From Neobacillus kokaensis (GTDB taxonomy: Bacteria; Bacillota; Bacilli; Bacillales; Cytobacillaceae): 64,000 nt of DNA. Both the position numbers and the translations under genes were made by a program. Numbering within the stretch: the stretch's first letter is position 1; each line of letters begins with the position of its first letter. The DNA lies in the NCBI RefSeq assembly GCF_014656545.1, contig NZ_BNDS01000009.1:90560-154559 (forward strand), in the 5' to 3' direction. Below are positions 34,947 through 46,190 of the stretch, piece after piece. Under the pieces are notes generated by a model. It was not told the origin of the DNA. It searched no databases and saw nothing but the letters and a program-made list of their open reading frames with translations.

Positions 34947-36368
34947 ATGAAAAAGAAATTATATATTAATGGGGAATGGATAGCGGCTGAACAATATGCA
35001 AATCTATTTTCACCTTATAGCGAGGAAAAGATTGCAGAAATACCTCAAGCTTCAGAAAATCAAGTGGATGAAGCAATTAATGCTGCTTACAATGCACGAG
35101 AAGCAATGGCTCAGTTAACTTCTTATGAGAGAGCTGAAATTCTTGAAAAATTAGTTCGTTTATTCCATGAAAAAAGAATACAAGCGGCTCAAATTATTTC
35201 TTTGGAATCTTCTAAGCCGTTAAAATTCTCTATGGCAGAAGTAGATCGAACCATTGAAACGTATAAGTTTGCAGCAGAAGAAGCGAAACGGATTCATGGT
35301 GAAATGATTCCCATGGATGCGGCGAAAAACGGAGCCAATAGATTGGGCTACACTTTAAGAGAGCCAATTGGTGTTGTTGCTGCTATTACTCCATTTAATT
35401 TTCCGATGAATCTGGTGGCGCATAAAGTAGGACCCGCGATTGCGGCGGGTAATACAATCGTTTTAAAGCCTGCGTCACAAACACCGTTGTCTGCCTTTTT
35501 CTTAGCGGAACTTTTGGAGGAATCTGGTGTACCAAAGGGTGCTTTCAATGTGGTGACGGGAAGCGGTCGGATTGTCGGTGACAGACTTGTCAATAGTGAT
35601 AAAGTCAGTATGGTCACTTTTACCGGCAGCCCGGAAGTAGGAATTGGGATTAGAAACAAAGCGGGTTTGAAGAAAGTAGCATTAGAACTCGGTTCTAATG
35701 CAGGCCTCATCTTAGATGACAAGGTAAATTTAGATAAAATTATTCCAAAGTGTGTCATTGGGGCTTTTTCAAACCAAGGTCAAGTATGTATTTCCCTACA
35801 AAGAATTTATGTTCATGAAAATATTTTGGATGCTTTTGTAGCGAAATTCAAAGAGGCAACTGAAAAGCTAGTAATAGGTGATCCAATGGATGCAAACACC
35901 GATCTATCATCGCTCATCTCTCTGAAAGATCTTGAAAGAGCTAAGGCATGGATTGATGAGGCAGTTAATGAAGGCGGCAATCTTATTACAGGCGGCCGGA
36001 TTGAAAATAATGTATTATTGCCAACCATTATCGTTAATGCCGCAGCCCATTTAAAAGTTTCTTGCCAAGAGGTATTTGCCCCAATCGTAACGATAAATTC
36101 AATTAAAGATGTAGATGAAGGTATTGATCATGTAAATGATTCGAGATATGGATTACAGGCAGGTATTTTTACAAATAATATTAACACTGCATTCAAAGCT
36201 TCTAAGCGATTACATGTGGGCGGCGTGATGATTAATGATATCCCGACGTATCGGGTAGATCAAATGCCATATGGCGGTGTAAAAGAAAGCGGCAATGCCC
36301 GTGAAGGTTTAAAATATACAATTGAAGAAATGACTGAAATGAAACTAGTTGTTTGGAATCAAGATTAA
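34947..36368 (+). CDS. NAD(P)-dependent aldehyde dehydrogenase, lactaldehyde/glyceraldehyde type
   Basis: A 473-residue non-acylating aldehyde dehydrogenase. Catalytic residues are Cys281 in FSNQGQVCISLQR and Glu247 in ALELGSNAG; the oxyanion Asn is in TPFNFPMNL and the cofactor loop is FTGSPEVG. The GSNAG form (not GGNSP) and GQVCISLQR are typical of lactaldehyde, glycolaldehyde and phospho-glyceraldehyde oxidising members. I start at ATG 34947 after GGGAGTGAAG. As last gene of the operon it probably oxidises the aldehyde released when the E1 cleaves its acyloin substrate. Confidence 0.88.
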   Translation: MKKKLYINGEWIAAEQYANLFSPYSEEKIAEIPQASENQVDEAINAAYNAREAMAQLTSYERAEILEKLVRLFHEKRIQAAQIISLESSKPLKFSMAEVDRTIETYKFAAEEAKRIHGEMIPMDAAKNGANRLGYTLREPIGVVAAITPFNFPMNLVAHKVGPAIAAGNTIVLKPASQTPLSAFFLAELLEESGVPKGAFNVVTGSGRIVGDRLVNSDKVSMVTFTGSPEVGIGIRNKAGLKKVALELGSNAGLILDDKVNLDKIIPKCVIGAFSNQGQVCISLQRIYVHENILDAFVAKFKEATEKLVIGDPMDANTDLSSLISLKDLERAKAWIDEAVNEGGNLITGGRIENNVLLPTIIVNAAAHLKVSCQEVFAPIVTINSIKDVDEGIDHVNDSRYGLQAGIFTNNINTAFKASKRLHVGGVMINDIPTYRVDQMPYGGVKESGNAREGLKYTIEEMTEMKLVVWNQD

Positions 36369-36373
36369 GTATC

Positions 36374-36405
36374 AAGGGGACAGGGGGTTAAACCTCGTCC
36401 CTTTG
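36374..36405. repeat. Dispersed hairpin behind the aldehyde dehydrogenase gene
   Basis: The arms AAGGGGACAGG and CCTCGTCCCTTT around GGGTTAAA begin five bases after the stop codon. The GGGAC/GTCCC core relates it to the other 3'-end hairpins in the window. It probably ends the operon transcript. Confidence 0.6.
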
Positions 36406-36504
36406 TTGTTTAAAGAAAAGGGGAATCTGGGAAACTATTAATAAGCGCATGTAGATTGTTTGTATCCTAAGCTTACGCATGCAGACTTCCTCTTCGGGAA
36501 GCTA

Positions 36505-36613
36505 AACCTGTTTTCTCGCTATGTACGGTCACGTAGACCATTTCTATGTGACCGTAACACAGGTTTTTTTCCCATTTCGGTCGCGTAGGCCGCTTCTACG
36601 TGACGGTAATACA
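36505..36613. repeat. Two tandem hairpins of related sequence in a 500-bp gap
   Basis: The first hairpin has arms TACGGTCACGTAGA and TCTATGTGACCGTA inside outer arms AACCTGT and ACAGGTT plus a T run. The second (36577-36606) has arms CGGTCGCGTAG and CTACGTGACGG, an imperfect copy. The first can act as a terminator. The remaining gap DNA to gltB (36614-36870) shows no gene; a promoter for gltB is expected there but I cannot place it. Confidence 0.6.
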
Positions 36614-36870
36614 ATTTTCCTGCTAACAGCAGCCACGTTGGCCCTCCTAGTTGCCCTAACTACATTCTAAATCCGCAGACAATATGAACTTATCATTATT
36701 TAGCGTAAACCTTTAATTAATCTCAAAATTAGATTGAATCTATATAAAACGTATATTGTTCAGATGGAATTTTTCGCATATTATAAAAACCAAGAACAAT
36801 ACTCCAAAAAACAAACTCAATTTGGATGAGTTACATGTTCTCAATAATCCATAAGAAAGGGTGAAAACAG

Positions 36871-39800
36871 ATGAAACCATCATTTAATCTGCCAATAAAA
36901 CAAGGGTTATACGACCCGAAACATGAACATGATGCATGTGGGATTGGATTTATTGCCAATTTTAGAGGGGAAATATCACATCAAATGATCCAACAAGGCT
37001 TATCGATGCTTTGTCGCCTAGAACATCGGGGGGGAAATGGCAGTGACCCTGATACTGGCGATGGTGCAGGGGTTATGATTCAGATTCCACATAAATTTTT
37101 CCAGCGAGAATGTTCACAGTTGAACAAACTTAAAGAGGGGACCTATGCTGTAGGCATGATTTTTCTTCCTCAAAACTCAGAACTTCGCTCGTGCTGTGAA
37201 GAAGTATTACAGCAATTTATCGAGGAAGAAGGGCAAACAATACTCGGTTGGCGGACCGTTCCGACTGATGATACCACGATTGGTGCAGCAGCAAAACAGA
37301 CCCAGCCATTCATCCGACAGGTTTTTATTGCCAAATCAAAAAACGAAGCAGATGGACTTGAATTTGAGCGGAAGCTGTTTCGAATCCGGAAACGGGCAGA
37401 AAAGGTCATTCGAGAACAACAGCTTGCACAAAACGAAACCTTTTATGTCGTAAGTTTATCCTCCAAAACCATTGTGTACAAAGGATTGTTAACTCCAAAA
37501 CAATTAGGGGAGTATTATCTTGACCTGCAAGATGAAACAGCCGAGTCTGCTTTCGCGATGGTTCACTCTCGCTATAGCACCAATACGTTTCCAAGCTGGG
37601 AAAGAGCACATCCTAATCGCTATCTAGTCCATAACGGAGAAATCAATACGCTACAAGGCAATGTAAACTGGATGTCTGCACGCGAAAAAATGATTGAATA
37701 TTCAGATTTGGGCGCAGGTTCCGCAGAACTTTTACCGATAATTGAAAAGACGGGAAGTGATTCTGCCTCTTTTGATAATGTTCTAGAATTTTTAACTTTA
37801 ACTGGCAGGCCGTTAGCACACACAGCGATGATGATGGTACCAGCAGCGTGGGAACATGACGAAACAATGGCTGATGACGTAAAAGCGTTTTATGAATTCC
37901 ATAGTCATCTTATGGAGCCATGGGATGGTCCAGCAGCATTGGCCTTCACAGATGGAAAACAGATTGGCGCCATGCTCGATCGAAACGGACTTCGCCCAGC
38001 ACGTTATTATATCACCGATGATGATACGATTATTTTATCGTCTGAAGCGGGTGTTTTGGATATTGATTCTGAAACAATTATTGAAAAAGGACGATTAAGT
38101 CCAGGGACCATTCTTCTTGTTGATTTACAGAAAGGCCGAATCATTAAAGATAAAGAAGTAAAACAACAATTGGCAAGTCGTCTTCCATATCGCAAATGGT
38201 TAAATGAACAAAGTATTTCAATTCATGATTTACCAGACGTTACAAACATTGAAGATATTAATGATATTTCATTATCCCAATTCCAGCGGGCATTTGGTTA
38301 CACAACAGAAGAAGTAATGAACCAAATTATGCCCATGGCTGTGGATGGTAAGGATCCAATTGGGTCCATGGGAAGTGATACCCCATTAGCCGTGCTCTCT
38401 AACCGGCCGCAGCTCTTATACAACTATTTCAAACAATTATTTGCCCAGGTTACCAATCCGCCTATCGATGCGATCAGAGAACCATTTGTTACCTCAACTT
38501 TCAGCTACCTTGGCGCAGAAGGGAACTTCCTACACCCTGATGCTGAAAGCTGCCGGCGAATCAGACTAGAGACTCCAATTTTGACAAATCAAGAACTTGC
38601 AAAAATACGAAACTCTAATATGAAATTCTTCCAGTCCAAAACATTTCCTATTGTTTTTCCAGCCGACAAAGAAAAAGGAAATCTTGAGGACGCGATGCAG
38701 GAATTGTTTCAAAAAGTGGAAGCAGCGATTGCCAATGGTGTTTCCATCATTATTTTATCTGATCAGCAGGTGAACAAGGAATTTGCGCCAATCCCAGTCT
38801 TACTTGCCATAAGCGGTCTTCACCATTCTCTTGTCCGCAATGGCACAAGAACGCAGGTCAGTATTATTGTAGAAACGGGGGAAGCACGGGATGTTCACCA
38901 AATTTGTACCCTCCTTGGATACGGTGCGGATGCGATTAATCCCTATCTCGCTTTTTCGACAATTGAAGAACTTGTAATGGATGGTCAAATAAAAGAAATG
39001 ACTTCTCCAGAAGCCATTCAAACTTATATTCAAGCTGTAACTGGCGGTGTTGTGAAAGTTCTCTCCAAAATGGGGATCTCCACTGTACAAAGTTACCGGG
39101 GAGCACAAATTTTCGAAGCAGTCGGTATCCATTCTACTGTTATTGATCAATACTTCACAGGGACAACATCCCAATTAGAAGGGATCCGCCTAGATACGAT
39201 TGCCGATGAAACGCTGCTGCGTCACCAACAAGCGTTTCAAACGGAGGAAGGTCTTGAAGCAGGAAGTGAGTTCCAATGGCGTAAGGGCGGGGAAGTGCAT
39301 GCATTTCAACCACAGACGATCCATTTGTTGAAGCAAGCCTGCAGGAAAAATGATTATCAAATGTATAAGAAATATGCTGAAAAAGCAAATAAGGAACAGC
39401 TCATTTTTATTCGCAACATGTTCGATTTTAGGGAAACTACACCTATACCGCTTGAGGAAGTAGAATCAGTCGAATCCATTTGCCGCCGTTTTAAAACAGG
39501 GGCGATGTCGTACGGATCTCTTAGTCAAGAAGCACATGAAACGTTAGCAATCGCGATGAACCGAATTGGTGGAAAAAGCAATAGTGGTGAAGGCGGAGAA
39601 CATCCTGACCGATATATCCCTGATGAGAATGGCGATCTGCGCCGTAGTGCCATCAAGCAGGTTGCTTCCGGACGCTTCGGTGTATCCAGTCATTATTTAG
39701 TAAATGCCGATGAAATTCAAATCAAAATGGCCCAAGGTGCGAAACCCGGTGAAGGCGGGCAAATACCGGGCAGTAAGGTATATCCGTGGATTGCTGAGGT

Positions 39801-41370
39801 ACGCGGCTCAACGCCTGGAGTTAGTTTAATCTCACCGCCGCCGCATCATGATATTTATTCTATCGAGGATTTAGCCCAGCTTATTTATGATTTAAAAAAT
39901 GCTAATCCAAAAGCCAGAATTAGTGTCAAACTTGTTGCGAAATCAGGTGTTGGCACCATAGCAGCCGGGGTAGCCAAAGGGCTGGCAGATGTCATTTTAA
40001 TTAGTGGTGCAGATGGCGGAACAGGTGCTGCACCAAGAACAAGTATCAAGCATGCCGGCCTGCCATGGGAGTTGGGGTTAGCAGAAACACATCAAACATT
40101 AATGCTAAACGGTTTGCGTGACCGAGTGGTTTTGGAGGCCGATGGAAAATTGATGACTGGCCGTGATGTGGTATTGGCCTCACTGTTAGGGGCTGAAGAA
40201 TACGGCTTTGCAACAGCGGCACTTGTGGTTTTAGGATGTGTGCTTATCCGTGCCTGTCACCTTAACACATGTCCAGTCGGTATAGCAACTCAAGATCCGG
40301 AACTTCGTAAAAAGTTCCTTGGCGATCCTGAGCATGTCGTGAATTTTATGCGATTTATTGCCCAAGATGTTCGTGAATTAATGGCGGAACTTGGCTTTAG
40401 AACAATTGATGAAATGGTCGGCAGATCAGACTTGTTAAAGCAAAGTAAGCAAGCACTCAGCCATTGGAAAGCAAAGGACCTAGATCTATCGCCGCTTCTT
40501 TATCAGCCTGAGAATGCAATAAAAGGTCAAATGTTTAACCAGCGTACACAGGACCATGGACTTGAAAAATCACTTGATTGCAAGAAGCTTTTAGAGGTTT
40601 GTCAGCCTGCTCTAACTAAGAAAAAACCGGTAAAAGCTAGTTTTTCAATTCAAAACATTCACCGGACTGTCGGCACGATATTAGGCAGTGAGGTCACTAA
40701 ACGATATGGTCGTGAAGGTCTTCCGGAAGATACCATTCAATTGGAATTCACTGGAACAGCGGGCCAAAGCTTCGGTTCTTTTCTTCCAAAAGGAATTACA
40801 CTCATGCTGAAAGGCGACGCCAACGATTATGTTGGTAAGGGTTTATCCGGCGGAAAAATCATAGTAAGTCCATCTGATAAGTATACTTTTGGATTTGTAG
40901 AAAATAGTTACATCGGTAACGTTGCTTTTTATGGGGCAACTTCAGGTGAGGCTTATATTAGAGGGCAGGCCGGAGAACGGTTTTGTGTCAGGAATAGCGG
41001 CATTCATGCGGTTGTAGAGGGAATTGGCGACCACGGCTGTGAATATATGACGGGCGGTCGTGTTGTCGTACTTGGTCCTGTAGGCAAAAATTTTGCAGCT
41101 GGAATGTCCGGTGGAACGGCTTACGTATTTACAGAGGATGAAAAAACATTGAAAACACAGTGTAATCAGGAATTTATCGACTTTGAGATTGTAGATGATT
41201 CCCATGAAAGAAACGAAGTAAAACAACTGCTAATGAAACACTTCCAACATACAGGGAGCCTAAAAGCATTGAAAATACTTCGGCAATGGGATCATACGAT
41301 CAGTAACTGCGTGAAAATCATACCAAAAGAATACAAACGAATCATGCAGGCAGGAGGAATGAGTCATTAA
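36871..41370 (+). CDS. gltB: Glutamate synthase large subunit
   Basis: A full-length 1499-residue glutamate synthase large subunit (called GltA in B. subtilis). It makes two glutamates from glutamine and 2-oxoglutarate. A short propeptide precedes the amidotransferase nucleophile Cys23 ([11 protein letters not shown]). Then come the central domain, the FMN-binding synthase domain ([20 protein letters not shown]), the 3Fe-4S cysteines near 1122-1133 ([15 protein letters not shown]) and the C-terminal GXGXG helix. The small subunit gene, normally next to it, is absent from the window. glnA and asnB follow in the same direction. Confidence 0.95.
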   Translation: MKPSFNLPIKQGLYDPKHEHDACGIGFIANFRGEISHQMIQQGLSMLCRLEHRGGNGSDPDTGDGAGVMIQIPHKFFQRECSQLNKLKEGTYAVGMIFLPQNSELRSCCEEVLQQFIEEEGQTILGWRTVPTDDTTIGAAAKQTQPFIRQVFIAKSKNEADGLEFERKLFRIRKRAEKVIREQQLAQNETFYVVSLSSKTIVYKGLLTPKQLGEYYLDLQDETAESAFAMVHSRYSTNTFPSWERAHPNRYLVHNGEINTLQGNVNWMSAREKMIEYSDLGAGSAELLPIIEKTGSDSASFDNVLEFLTLTGRPLAHTAMMMVPAAWEHDETMADDVKAFYEFHSHLMEPWDGPAALAFTDGKQIGAMLDRNGLRPARYYITDDDTIILSSEAGVLDIDSETIIEKGRLSPGTILLVDLQKGRIIKDKEVKQQLASRLPYRKWLNEQSISIHDLPDVTNIEDINDISLSQFQRAFGYTTEEVMNQIMPMAVDGKDPIGSMGSDTPLAVLSNRPQLLYNYFKQLFAQVTNPPIDAIREPFVTSTFSYLGAEGNFLHPDAESCRRIRLETPILTNQELAKIRNSNMKFFQSKTFPIVFPADKEKGNLEDAMQELFQKVEAAIANGVSIIILSDQQVNKEFAPIPVLLAISGLHHSLVRNGTRTQVSIIVETGEARDVHQICTLLGYGADAINPYLAFSTIEELVMDGQIKEMTSPEAIQTYIQAVTGGVVKVLSKMGISTVQSYRGAQIFEAVGIHSTVIDQYFTGTTSQLEGIRLDTIADETLLRHQQAFQTEEGLEAGSEFQWRKGGEVHAFQPQTIHLLKQACRKNDYQMYKKYAEKANKEQLIFIRNMFDFRETTPIPLEEVESVESICRRFKTGAMSYGSLSQEAHETLAIAMNRIGGKSNSGEGGEHPDRYIPDENGDLRRSAIKQVASGRFGVSSHYLVNADEIQIKMAQGAKPGEGGQIPGSKVYPWIAEVRGSTPGVSLISPPPHHDIYSIEDLAQLIYDLKNANPKARISVKLVAKSGVGTIAAGVAKGLADVILISGADGGTGAAPRTSIKHAGLPWELGLAETHQTLMLNGLRDRVVLEADGKLMTGRDVVLASLLGAEEYGFATAALVVLGCVLIRACHLNTCPVGIATQDPELRKKFLGDPEHVVNFMRFIAQDVRELMAELGFRTIDEMVGRSDLLKQSKQALSHWKAKDLDLSPLLYQPENAIKGQMFNQRTQDHGLEKSLDCKKLLEVCQPALTKKKPVKASFSIQNIHRTVGTILGSEVTKRYGREGLPEDTIQLEFTGTAGQSFGSFLPKGITLMLKGDANDYVGKGLSGGKIIVSPSDKYTFGFVENSYIGNVAFYGATSGEAYIRGQAGERFCVRNSGIHAVVEGIGDHGCEYMTGGRVVVLGPVGKNFAAGMSGGTAYVFTEDEKTLKTQCNQEFIDFEIVDDSHERNEVKQLLMKHFQHTGSLKALKILRQWDHTISNCVKIIPKEYKRIMQAGGMSH

Positions 41371-41390
41371 TGAAAAAAGTAATTCGCCGA

Positions 41391-41479
41391 TAAAACGATA
41401 AATTCGCCGTTATATCACTTCGATTCGCCGAAAAGTTATCTAAAATCGCCGATAAATGATTAAAATTCGCCGATAAATA
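41391..41479 (+). repeat. Helically phased TCGCCG repeats in front of glnA
   Basis: Five copies of TCGCCG start at 41394, 41404, 41425, 41446 and 41467, with steps of 10, 21, 21 and 21 bases, about one or two helical turns. Each sits in an AT-rich context such as AATTCGCCGATAAA. The array fills the gltB-glnA gap and ends at the glnA ribosome binding site AAAGGAGG. Confidence 0.75.
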
Positions 41480-41494
41480 AAGGAGGATTCACAA

Positions 41495-42832
41495 ATGACA
41501 AATTCTAATTCAAAAGAACAAATATTAGAGATTACTAGAGAACAAAACGTTCGATTCATACGCTTACAATTTACGGACTTATTTGGAACGATTAAAAATG
41601 TGGAAATTCCGATAAGTCAGCTGCCAAAAGCACTGGATAATAAAATGATGTTTGACGGTTCCTCCATAGAGGGGTTTGTCCGCATTGAAGAATCGGATAT
41701 GTATTTATACCCCGATCTTGACACCTTCGTGATATTTCCATGGACAGCGGAAAAAGGAAAAGTTGCCCGCTTCATTTGTGATATTTACCATCCAGATGGA
41801 ACACCGTTTGAAGGAGATCCGCGCAGTAATTTAAAACGACTGTTAAAAGAAATGAATGAACTGGGCTTTTCCGAGTTTAATGTAGGACCAGAGCCTGAAT
41901 TCTTCTTATTTAAATTAAATGATAAAAATGAACCAACGATGGAATTGAATGATCATGGCGGTTACTTTGATTTGGCACCAACCGATCTCGGGGAGAATTG
42001 CCGACGTGATATTGTGCTGGAGCTTGAAGAAATGGGCTTTGAAATTGAGGCATCACACCACGAAGTCGCTCCGGGACAGCATGAAATAGATTTTAAATAT
42101 CAAAATGCCGTGAAATCTTGTGATGATATTCAAACATTTAAATTGATTGTCAAAACGATTGCCAGAAAGCATGGGCTTCATGCCACCTTTATGCCAAAGC
42201 CATTGTTTGGAATCAATGGTTCGGGAATGCATTGTAACCTGTCTTTATTCAAAAATGGGGAAAATGTGTTTTTTGAAAAGAATGGCGACCTTGAGCTTAG
42301 TGAAACCGCCAGACATTTTATTGCCGGGATTTTGGCACATGCCCCTAATTTCACGGCAATCACGAACCCGACGGTGAATTCTTACAAACGATTAGTGCCA
42401 GGATATGAGGCTCCTTGCTATGTAGCATGGTCTGCCAGAAACAGAAGCCCGTTAATTCGCATCCCAGCTTCACGCGGTCTAAGTACTCGCGTAGAAGTTC
42501 GCAGTGTCGATCCAGCTGCCAATCCCTATTTAGCCATGGCTGTTCTGCTTGCTGCAGGATTGGATGGAATTAAGAGGAAGTTAACTCCGCCAGCTCCTGT
42601 AGACTTGAACATTTATGAGATGTCTAAAGAAGAACGAGTAGAACATGGCATCATTGATTTACCAGCAAACTTATCAAATGCCCTGGAAAATCTTAAAGGT
42701 GATGAAGTAATCACCGCCGCTTTAGGCCACCATTTATTTCAGCACTTTTTGGAAGCAAAAGAAATTGAATGGGATATTTTCCGTACTGTTGTCCATCCGT
42801 GGGAACGTGAGCAATATATGAAACAATTTTAA
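41495..42832 (+). CDS. glnA: Glutamine synthetase, type I-alpha
   Basis: A 445-residue GSI-alpha enzyme that forms glutamine from glutamate, ammonia and ATP as a dodecamer. Signatures are FDGSSIEGF with the feedback-control Arg63, [31 protein letters not shown], the flap Glu in [17 protein letters not shown] and the Arg-rich [10 protein letters not shown]. It has no adenylylation-site insertion, as expected in bacilli. It follows gltB and a phased repeat and precedes asnB. No glnR gene is adjacent, unlike the canonical glnRA operon, so this may be a second copy. Confidence 0.95.
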   Translation: MTNSNSKEQILEITREQNVRFIRLQFTDLFGTIKNVEIPISQLPKALDNKMMFDGSSIEGFVRIEESDMYLYPDLDTFVIFPWTAEKGKVARFICDIYHPDGTPFEGDPRSNLKRLLKEMNELGFSEFNVGPEPEFFLFKLNDKNEPTMELNDHGGYFDLAPTDLGENCRRDIVLELEEMGFEIEASHHEVAPGQHEIDFKYQNAVKSCDDIQTFKLIVKTIARKHGLHATFMPKPLFGINGSGMHCNLSLFKNGENVFFEKNGDLELSETARHFIAGILAHAPNFTAITNPTVNSYKRLVPGYEAPCYVAWSARNRSPLIRIPASRGLSTRVEVRSVDPAANPYLAMAVLLAAGLDGIKRKLTPPAPVDLNIYEMSKEERVEHGIIDLPANLSNALENLKGDEVITAALGHHLFQHFLEAKEIEWDIFRTVVHPWEREQYMKQF

Positions 42833-42879
42833 GCTGACTGTTTTTCGGAAAATTATTTCATAGAAAAGAGTGATGAATC

Positions 42880-44730
42880 ATGTGTGGAATTACAGGATGG
42901 GTTGATTGGCATCAAGACTTAACGAAGCAGGTATTCATCGTGAAAAAAATGGCGGAAACATTGAACAAGCGCGGTCCCGATACCTCCAATGTCTGGAGCG
43001 CACCGCAAGCATTACTAGGTCATACACGGCTAATTGTCGTGGATCCTTCTGGGGGAGCACAGCCGATGACCAAGGCGGGGAACGGGCGTACCTTTACAAT
43101 GGTGTATAACGGAGAATTGTATAATACCGAAGAAATTAGGCAGGAATTGCTGAAAGCAGGACACCAATTTGGATCTCATTCTGATACGGAAGTATTATTA
43201 ACAGCCTATATAGAATGGGGAGAGCAATGCGTCGATCATTTAAATGGAATTTTCGCATTTGCGATTTGGGATCATCGAGCGAAAAAGTTATTTATGGCAA
43301 GGGATCGCCTTGGTGTCAAACCTCTATTTTACAAAGAAGAGAATGGAAGATTGCTATTCGCTTCTGAATTGAAGGCAATCCTCGCACACCCAGATGTGAA
43401 ATGTGAGGTTGATCGGGAAGGGCTCCTTGAGGTGTTAGGACTCGGCCCCTCCCGTACTCCAGGGTGTGGCGTCTTTCGCGGCATCAAAGAACTTAGGCCT
43501 GCACACGTCTTACGTTATGATCAAAACGGCTTAAAGATAAGTAGATATTGGAATGTAAAAAGCAATCAGCATCCCCATTCATTAGCAGAAACGGTTGAAC
43601 AGGTAAGATACCTTTTAAAAGATGCGGTTGAACGGCAATTGGTGGCAGATGTTCCTGTTTGTACATTTTTATCAGGAGGGGTTGATTCCAGTGCGATCAG
43701 TGCATATGCCAGCGCTTATTTTAAAAAGGAAGGCAGGGGAGCGCTTCATACGTATTCGATTGATTATGATCGAAATCATGAATTTTTTAAAGCAAATTCT
43801 TTTCAGCCTGATCAAGATACACCATGGATTCAAAAAATGCAGCAGTATTTAGGGTCCGTCCATCATTCGGAAATTATTGATAATGGAGAGCTTGCGAAAC
43901 AGTTAACAAATGCAGTTATAGTGCGGGATTTACCTGGGATGGCTGACGTGGATTCTTCGTTGTTGTGGTTTTGCGAACGGATTAAGCAGCATTATACGGT
44001 TGCCTTATCTGGCGAATGCGCCGACGAAATTTTTGGAGGCTATCCATGGTTTTACCGGGATGAATTGCTGCTTGAAGGCGGGTTCCCTTGGATGAAATCG
44101 CTGGATGAGCGGCAGCAGCTTCTGAATCCGCATTGGCAGAAGAAACTTCATCTAAAAGAATATGCGTATGAGCGTTACCAAGAGACCATTCTGGAGGTGC
44201 CGACGCTTGAAGGGGAAAGTCCATTAGAAGCACGGCGCCGGGAAATGTTTTACGTGAATATGGTCTGGTTTATGACGACCTTGTTAGAAAGAAAGGATCG
44301 CATGAGCATGGGTGCCAGCTTGGAAGTGCGGGTCCCATTTGCGGATCATCGTCTTGTGGAATATGTTTGGAACGTTCCGTGGGAAATGAAAATGTTAGAT
44401 GGGAGGGAGAAAGGCATTTTACGTAAAGCGTTGGAAGGGGATCTCCCTCATGATGTTCTTTACCGGAAAAAAAGCCCTTACCCAAAAACCCATCACCCAG
44501 AATATATGAAACTCGTCAAAAAACAGCTTTCCTCTATCCTAGATAACAAAACCTCTCCATTACTCGAAATAGTTTCAAAGCAAAAGATGAAAGAGATTAT
44601 CGACACTGATGGGAACTCCTTCAAAACTCCTTGGTTCGGGCAGTTGATGACCGGCCCGCAGCTTCTGGCTTATTTTATTCAAATCAATACTTGGCTGGAA
44701 CACTATCAAATTAATATTCTTGACAGCTAA
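42880..44730 (+). CDS. asnB: Asparagine synthase (glutamine-hydrolysing), AsnO-like
   Basis: A 616-residue enzyme that makes asparagine from aspartate, glutamine and ATP. Cys2 (MCGITGWVDW) is the amidotransferase nucleophile. The synthetase domain has the P-loop LSGGVDSSAIS and SGECADEIFGGYPW. Length and the WVDW start resemble B. subtilis AsnO (YisO), linked to sporulation, more than AsnB or AsnH. It begins 47 bases after glnA, so glutamine synthesis and its use for asparagine are coupled in one locus. Confidence 0.92.
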   Translation: MCGITGWVDWHQDLTKQVFIVKKMAETLNKRGPDTSNVWSAPQALLGHTRLIVVDPSGGAQPMTKAGNGRTFTMVYNGELYNTEEIRQELLKAGHQFGSHSDTEVLLTAYIEWGEQCVDHLNGIFAFAIWDHRAKKLFMARDRLGVKPLFYKEENGRLLFASELKAILAHPDVKCEVDREGLLEVLGLGPSRTPGCGVFRGIKELRPAHVLRYDQNGLKISRYWNVKSNQHPHSLAETVEQVRYLLKDAVERQLVADVPVCTFLSGGVDSSAISAYASAYFKKEGRGALHTYSIDYDRNHEFFKANSFQPDQDTPWIQKMQQYLGSVHHSEIIDNGELAKQLTNAVIVRDLPGMADVDSSLLWFCERIKQHYTVALSGECADEIFGGYPWFYRDELLLEGGFPWMKSLDERQQLLNPHWQKKLHLKEYAYERYQETILEVPTLEGESPLEARRREMFYVNMVWFMTTLLERKDRMSMGASLEVRVPFADHRLVEYVWNVPWEMKMLDGREKGILRKALEGDLPHDVLYRKKSPYPKTHHPEYMKLVKKQLSSILDNKTSPLLEIVSKQKMKEIIDTDGNSFKTPWFGQLMTGPQLLAYFIQINTWLEHYQINILDS

Positions 44731-44735
44731 TAATA

Positions 44736-44782
44736 TGGGGACGGTACTTGTGTTTTACCTTGGAAAAACAAGTACGTCCCCA
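44736..44782. repeat. Dispersed hairpin (GGGACGGT class) behind asnB
   Basis: The arms TGGGGACGGTACTTG and CAAGTACGTCCCCA (one mismatch) begin five bases after the stop codon. There is no strong T run, so terminator function is uncertain. Confidence 0.7.
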
Positions 44783-44836
44783 TGTCTTGTTTTTCTGTTA
44801 TAATAGACACTATGAAATTTTTCCGAGGTGATAATT

Positions 44837-46057
44837 TTGAGTAATAATAACAACATAGATGAGGCAGTTTCTAAACAATTACTTAATGCATTAGGGAGAA
44901 TGAAGGAAATGTCTCGGAAAATGGAAGAGAAACAAGAAATGAAGAGGTGGAGCGAGATTTCTGTTCCTCTGACAATGAAGGATGCGCTCGAAAGGCTTAC
45001 AAAAGATGAATTGAGTAATATTAGAAAACGTTTGGAAATCAGTGGCGCAAGCCAATTAAAAAAAGCGGATCTCATCGAATTATTAAGTAAAGAGATTCCG
45101 CTTTCGTTAAATAGAACTTGCCAGTACCTAGATCAAGAGCGCTATAAGCTGATTCAAAAAATCATTCGCAAAGGCGGAGTCATTGAAAATCCATCATTAG
45201 AACCACATCAGTATGGCTTTTTTCGTGACAGCGGTATTCTTTTTACCGGTACGTTAAATGGGATAAAGGTTGCTGTCATACCGCAGGAGGTTATCCAAAG
45301 TCTTTTTTTCCAAGACAATAATGAGCAAATCATGTCCATTTGCCGTCGGAATACGGAATGGATTAAGCTTACGCAAGGATTTCTCTATTATTACGGAACT
45401 TTGAATCTTAGTGAAATTAGCGATTTGCTAGAAAAATATTCGAATGAAGGGATCAGACTCGTAGATTATCTGCGTGTGATAGAGGAAGCTAAATCCTACT
45501 ATAAACAAATTAAAAAGGATCAATCCGGCTATTCCTATTTCAGAGTATTAGATCCTAAAAGAGTAAAACAGGAACATCAAATCCGCAAAGATCTCCCGTT
45601 TTTCCCATTCTCGAAAGAAGATTTGCTGAAAGCTGGTGAACCAGAATTCAACGACCGTAATGAAAGCTACCTTCAGTTTGTCCACTTTCTAACCCTAAAC
45701 TATCAAATTAGTAAGAAAGAAGCGGAAGAGATTGTAGAGGAATGCATATATGCGACTCAATTCGGGGAGAAACCGGCTTTAATTTTTGAGTTGTTGGAAA
45801 CGCGGCTTGAATTCCCAAATATGGAAACAGTTCAGGCATGCATGGAAAAAGTCGTTAATCTTATAAATGGCACGAGACAATGGTTCCTTAAAGGCTATAC
45901 ACCTGAAGAGTTATTAGCACAGGAGAGGAAGTCCTTGCTGCACCTTCCAGAACACGAGAGCAAAGTCTATGATTTCGCAGCCAAGAAGAAAATTGGCAGA
46001 AATGACCCATGTCCGTGTGGAAGCGGGAAGAAGTTTAAGAAGTGCTGTGGCAAATAA
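44837..46057 (+). CDS. SEC-C metal-binding protein with SAP/Rho-N-like domain
   Basis: A 406-residue cytosolic protein. A coiled-coil start is followed by a helical segment at about 50-90 ([30 protein letters not shown]) that resembles SAP or Rho N-terminal nucleic-acid binding folds. The middle is not recognised. The C-terminus is a zinc-binding SEC-C motif, [18 protein letters not shown], as in SecA. I start at TTG 44837 after GAGGTG. A role in nucleic-acid or ribosome binding is possible but inferred only from the domains. Confidence 0.82.
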   Translation: MSNNNNIDEAVSKQLLNALGRMKEMSRKMEEKQEMKRWSEISVPLTMKDALERLTKDELSNIRKRLEISGASQLKKADLIELLSKEIPLSLNRTCQYLDQERYKLIQKIIRKGGVIENPSLEPHQYGFFRDSGILFTGTLNGIKVAVIPQEVIQSLFFQDNNEQIMSICRRNTEWIKLTQGFLYYYGTLNLSEISDLLEKYSNEGIRLVDYLRVIEEAKSYYKQIKKDQSGYSYFRVLDPKRVKQEHQIRKDLPFFPFSKEDLLKAGEPEFNDRNESYLQFVHFLTLNYQISKKEAEEIVEECIYATQFGEKPALIFELLETRLEFPNMETVQACMEKVVNLINGTRQWFLKGYTPEELLAQERKSLLHLPEHESKVYDFAAKKKIGRNDPCPCGSGKKFKKCCGK

Positions 46058-46091
46058 TAGAATAAATCGTTCGACGAACACAAAACATATG

Positions 46092-46120
46092 TTCTATTTT
46101 TATGAATAATGTGCTAAAAT
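46092..46120 (+). promoter_or_regulatory. Likely promoter of the small toxin gene
   Basis: The extended -10 TGCTAAAAT (hexamer 46115-46120) lies 17 bases after a weak -35 TTCTAT. The transcript would start near 46127 and include a 60-base leader. Confidence 0.45.
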
Positions 46121-46190
46121 AAAAAAGCAATAGAATTGGATTTCTCAAGGGTGGTCGGCCCGCTCCCAATTAGAAAGGGGGTGATGCCGC

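Noticed and set aside
41391..41479. The TCGCCG array as a CRISPR
   Set aside because: The repeated unit is only about 13 bp, the spacers are shorter than 15 bp, and there are no cas genes in the window.
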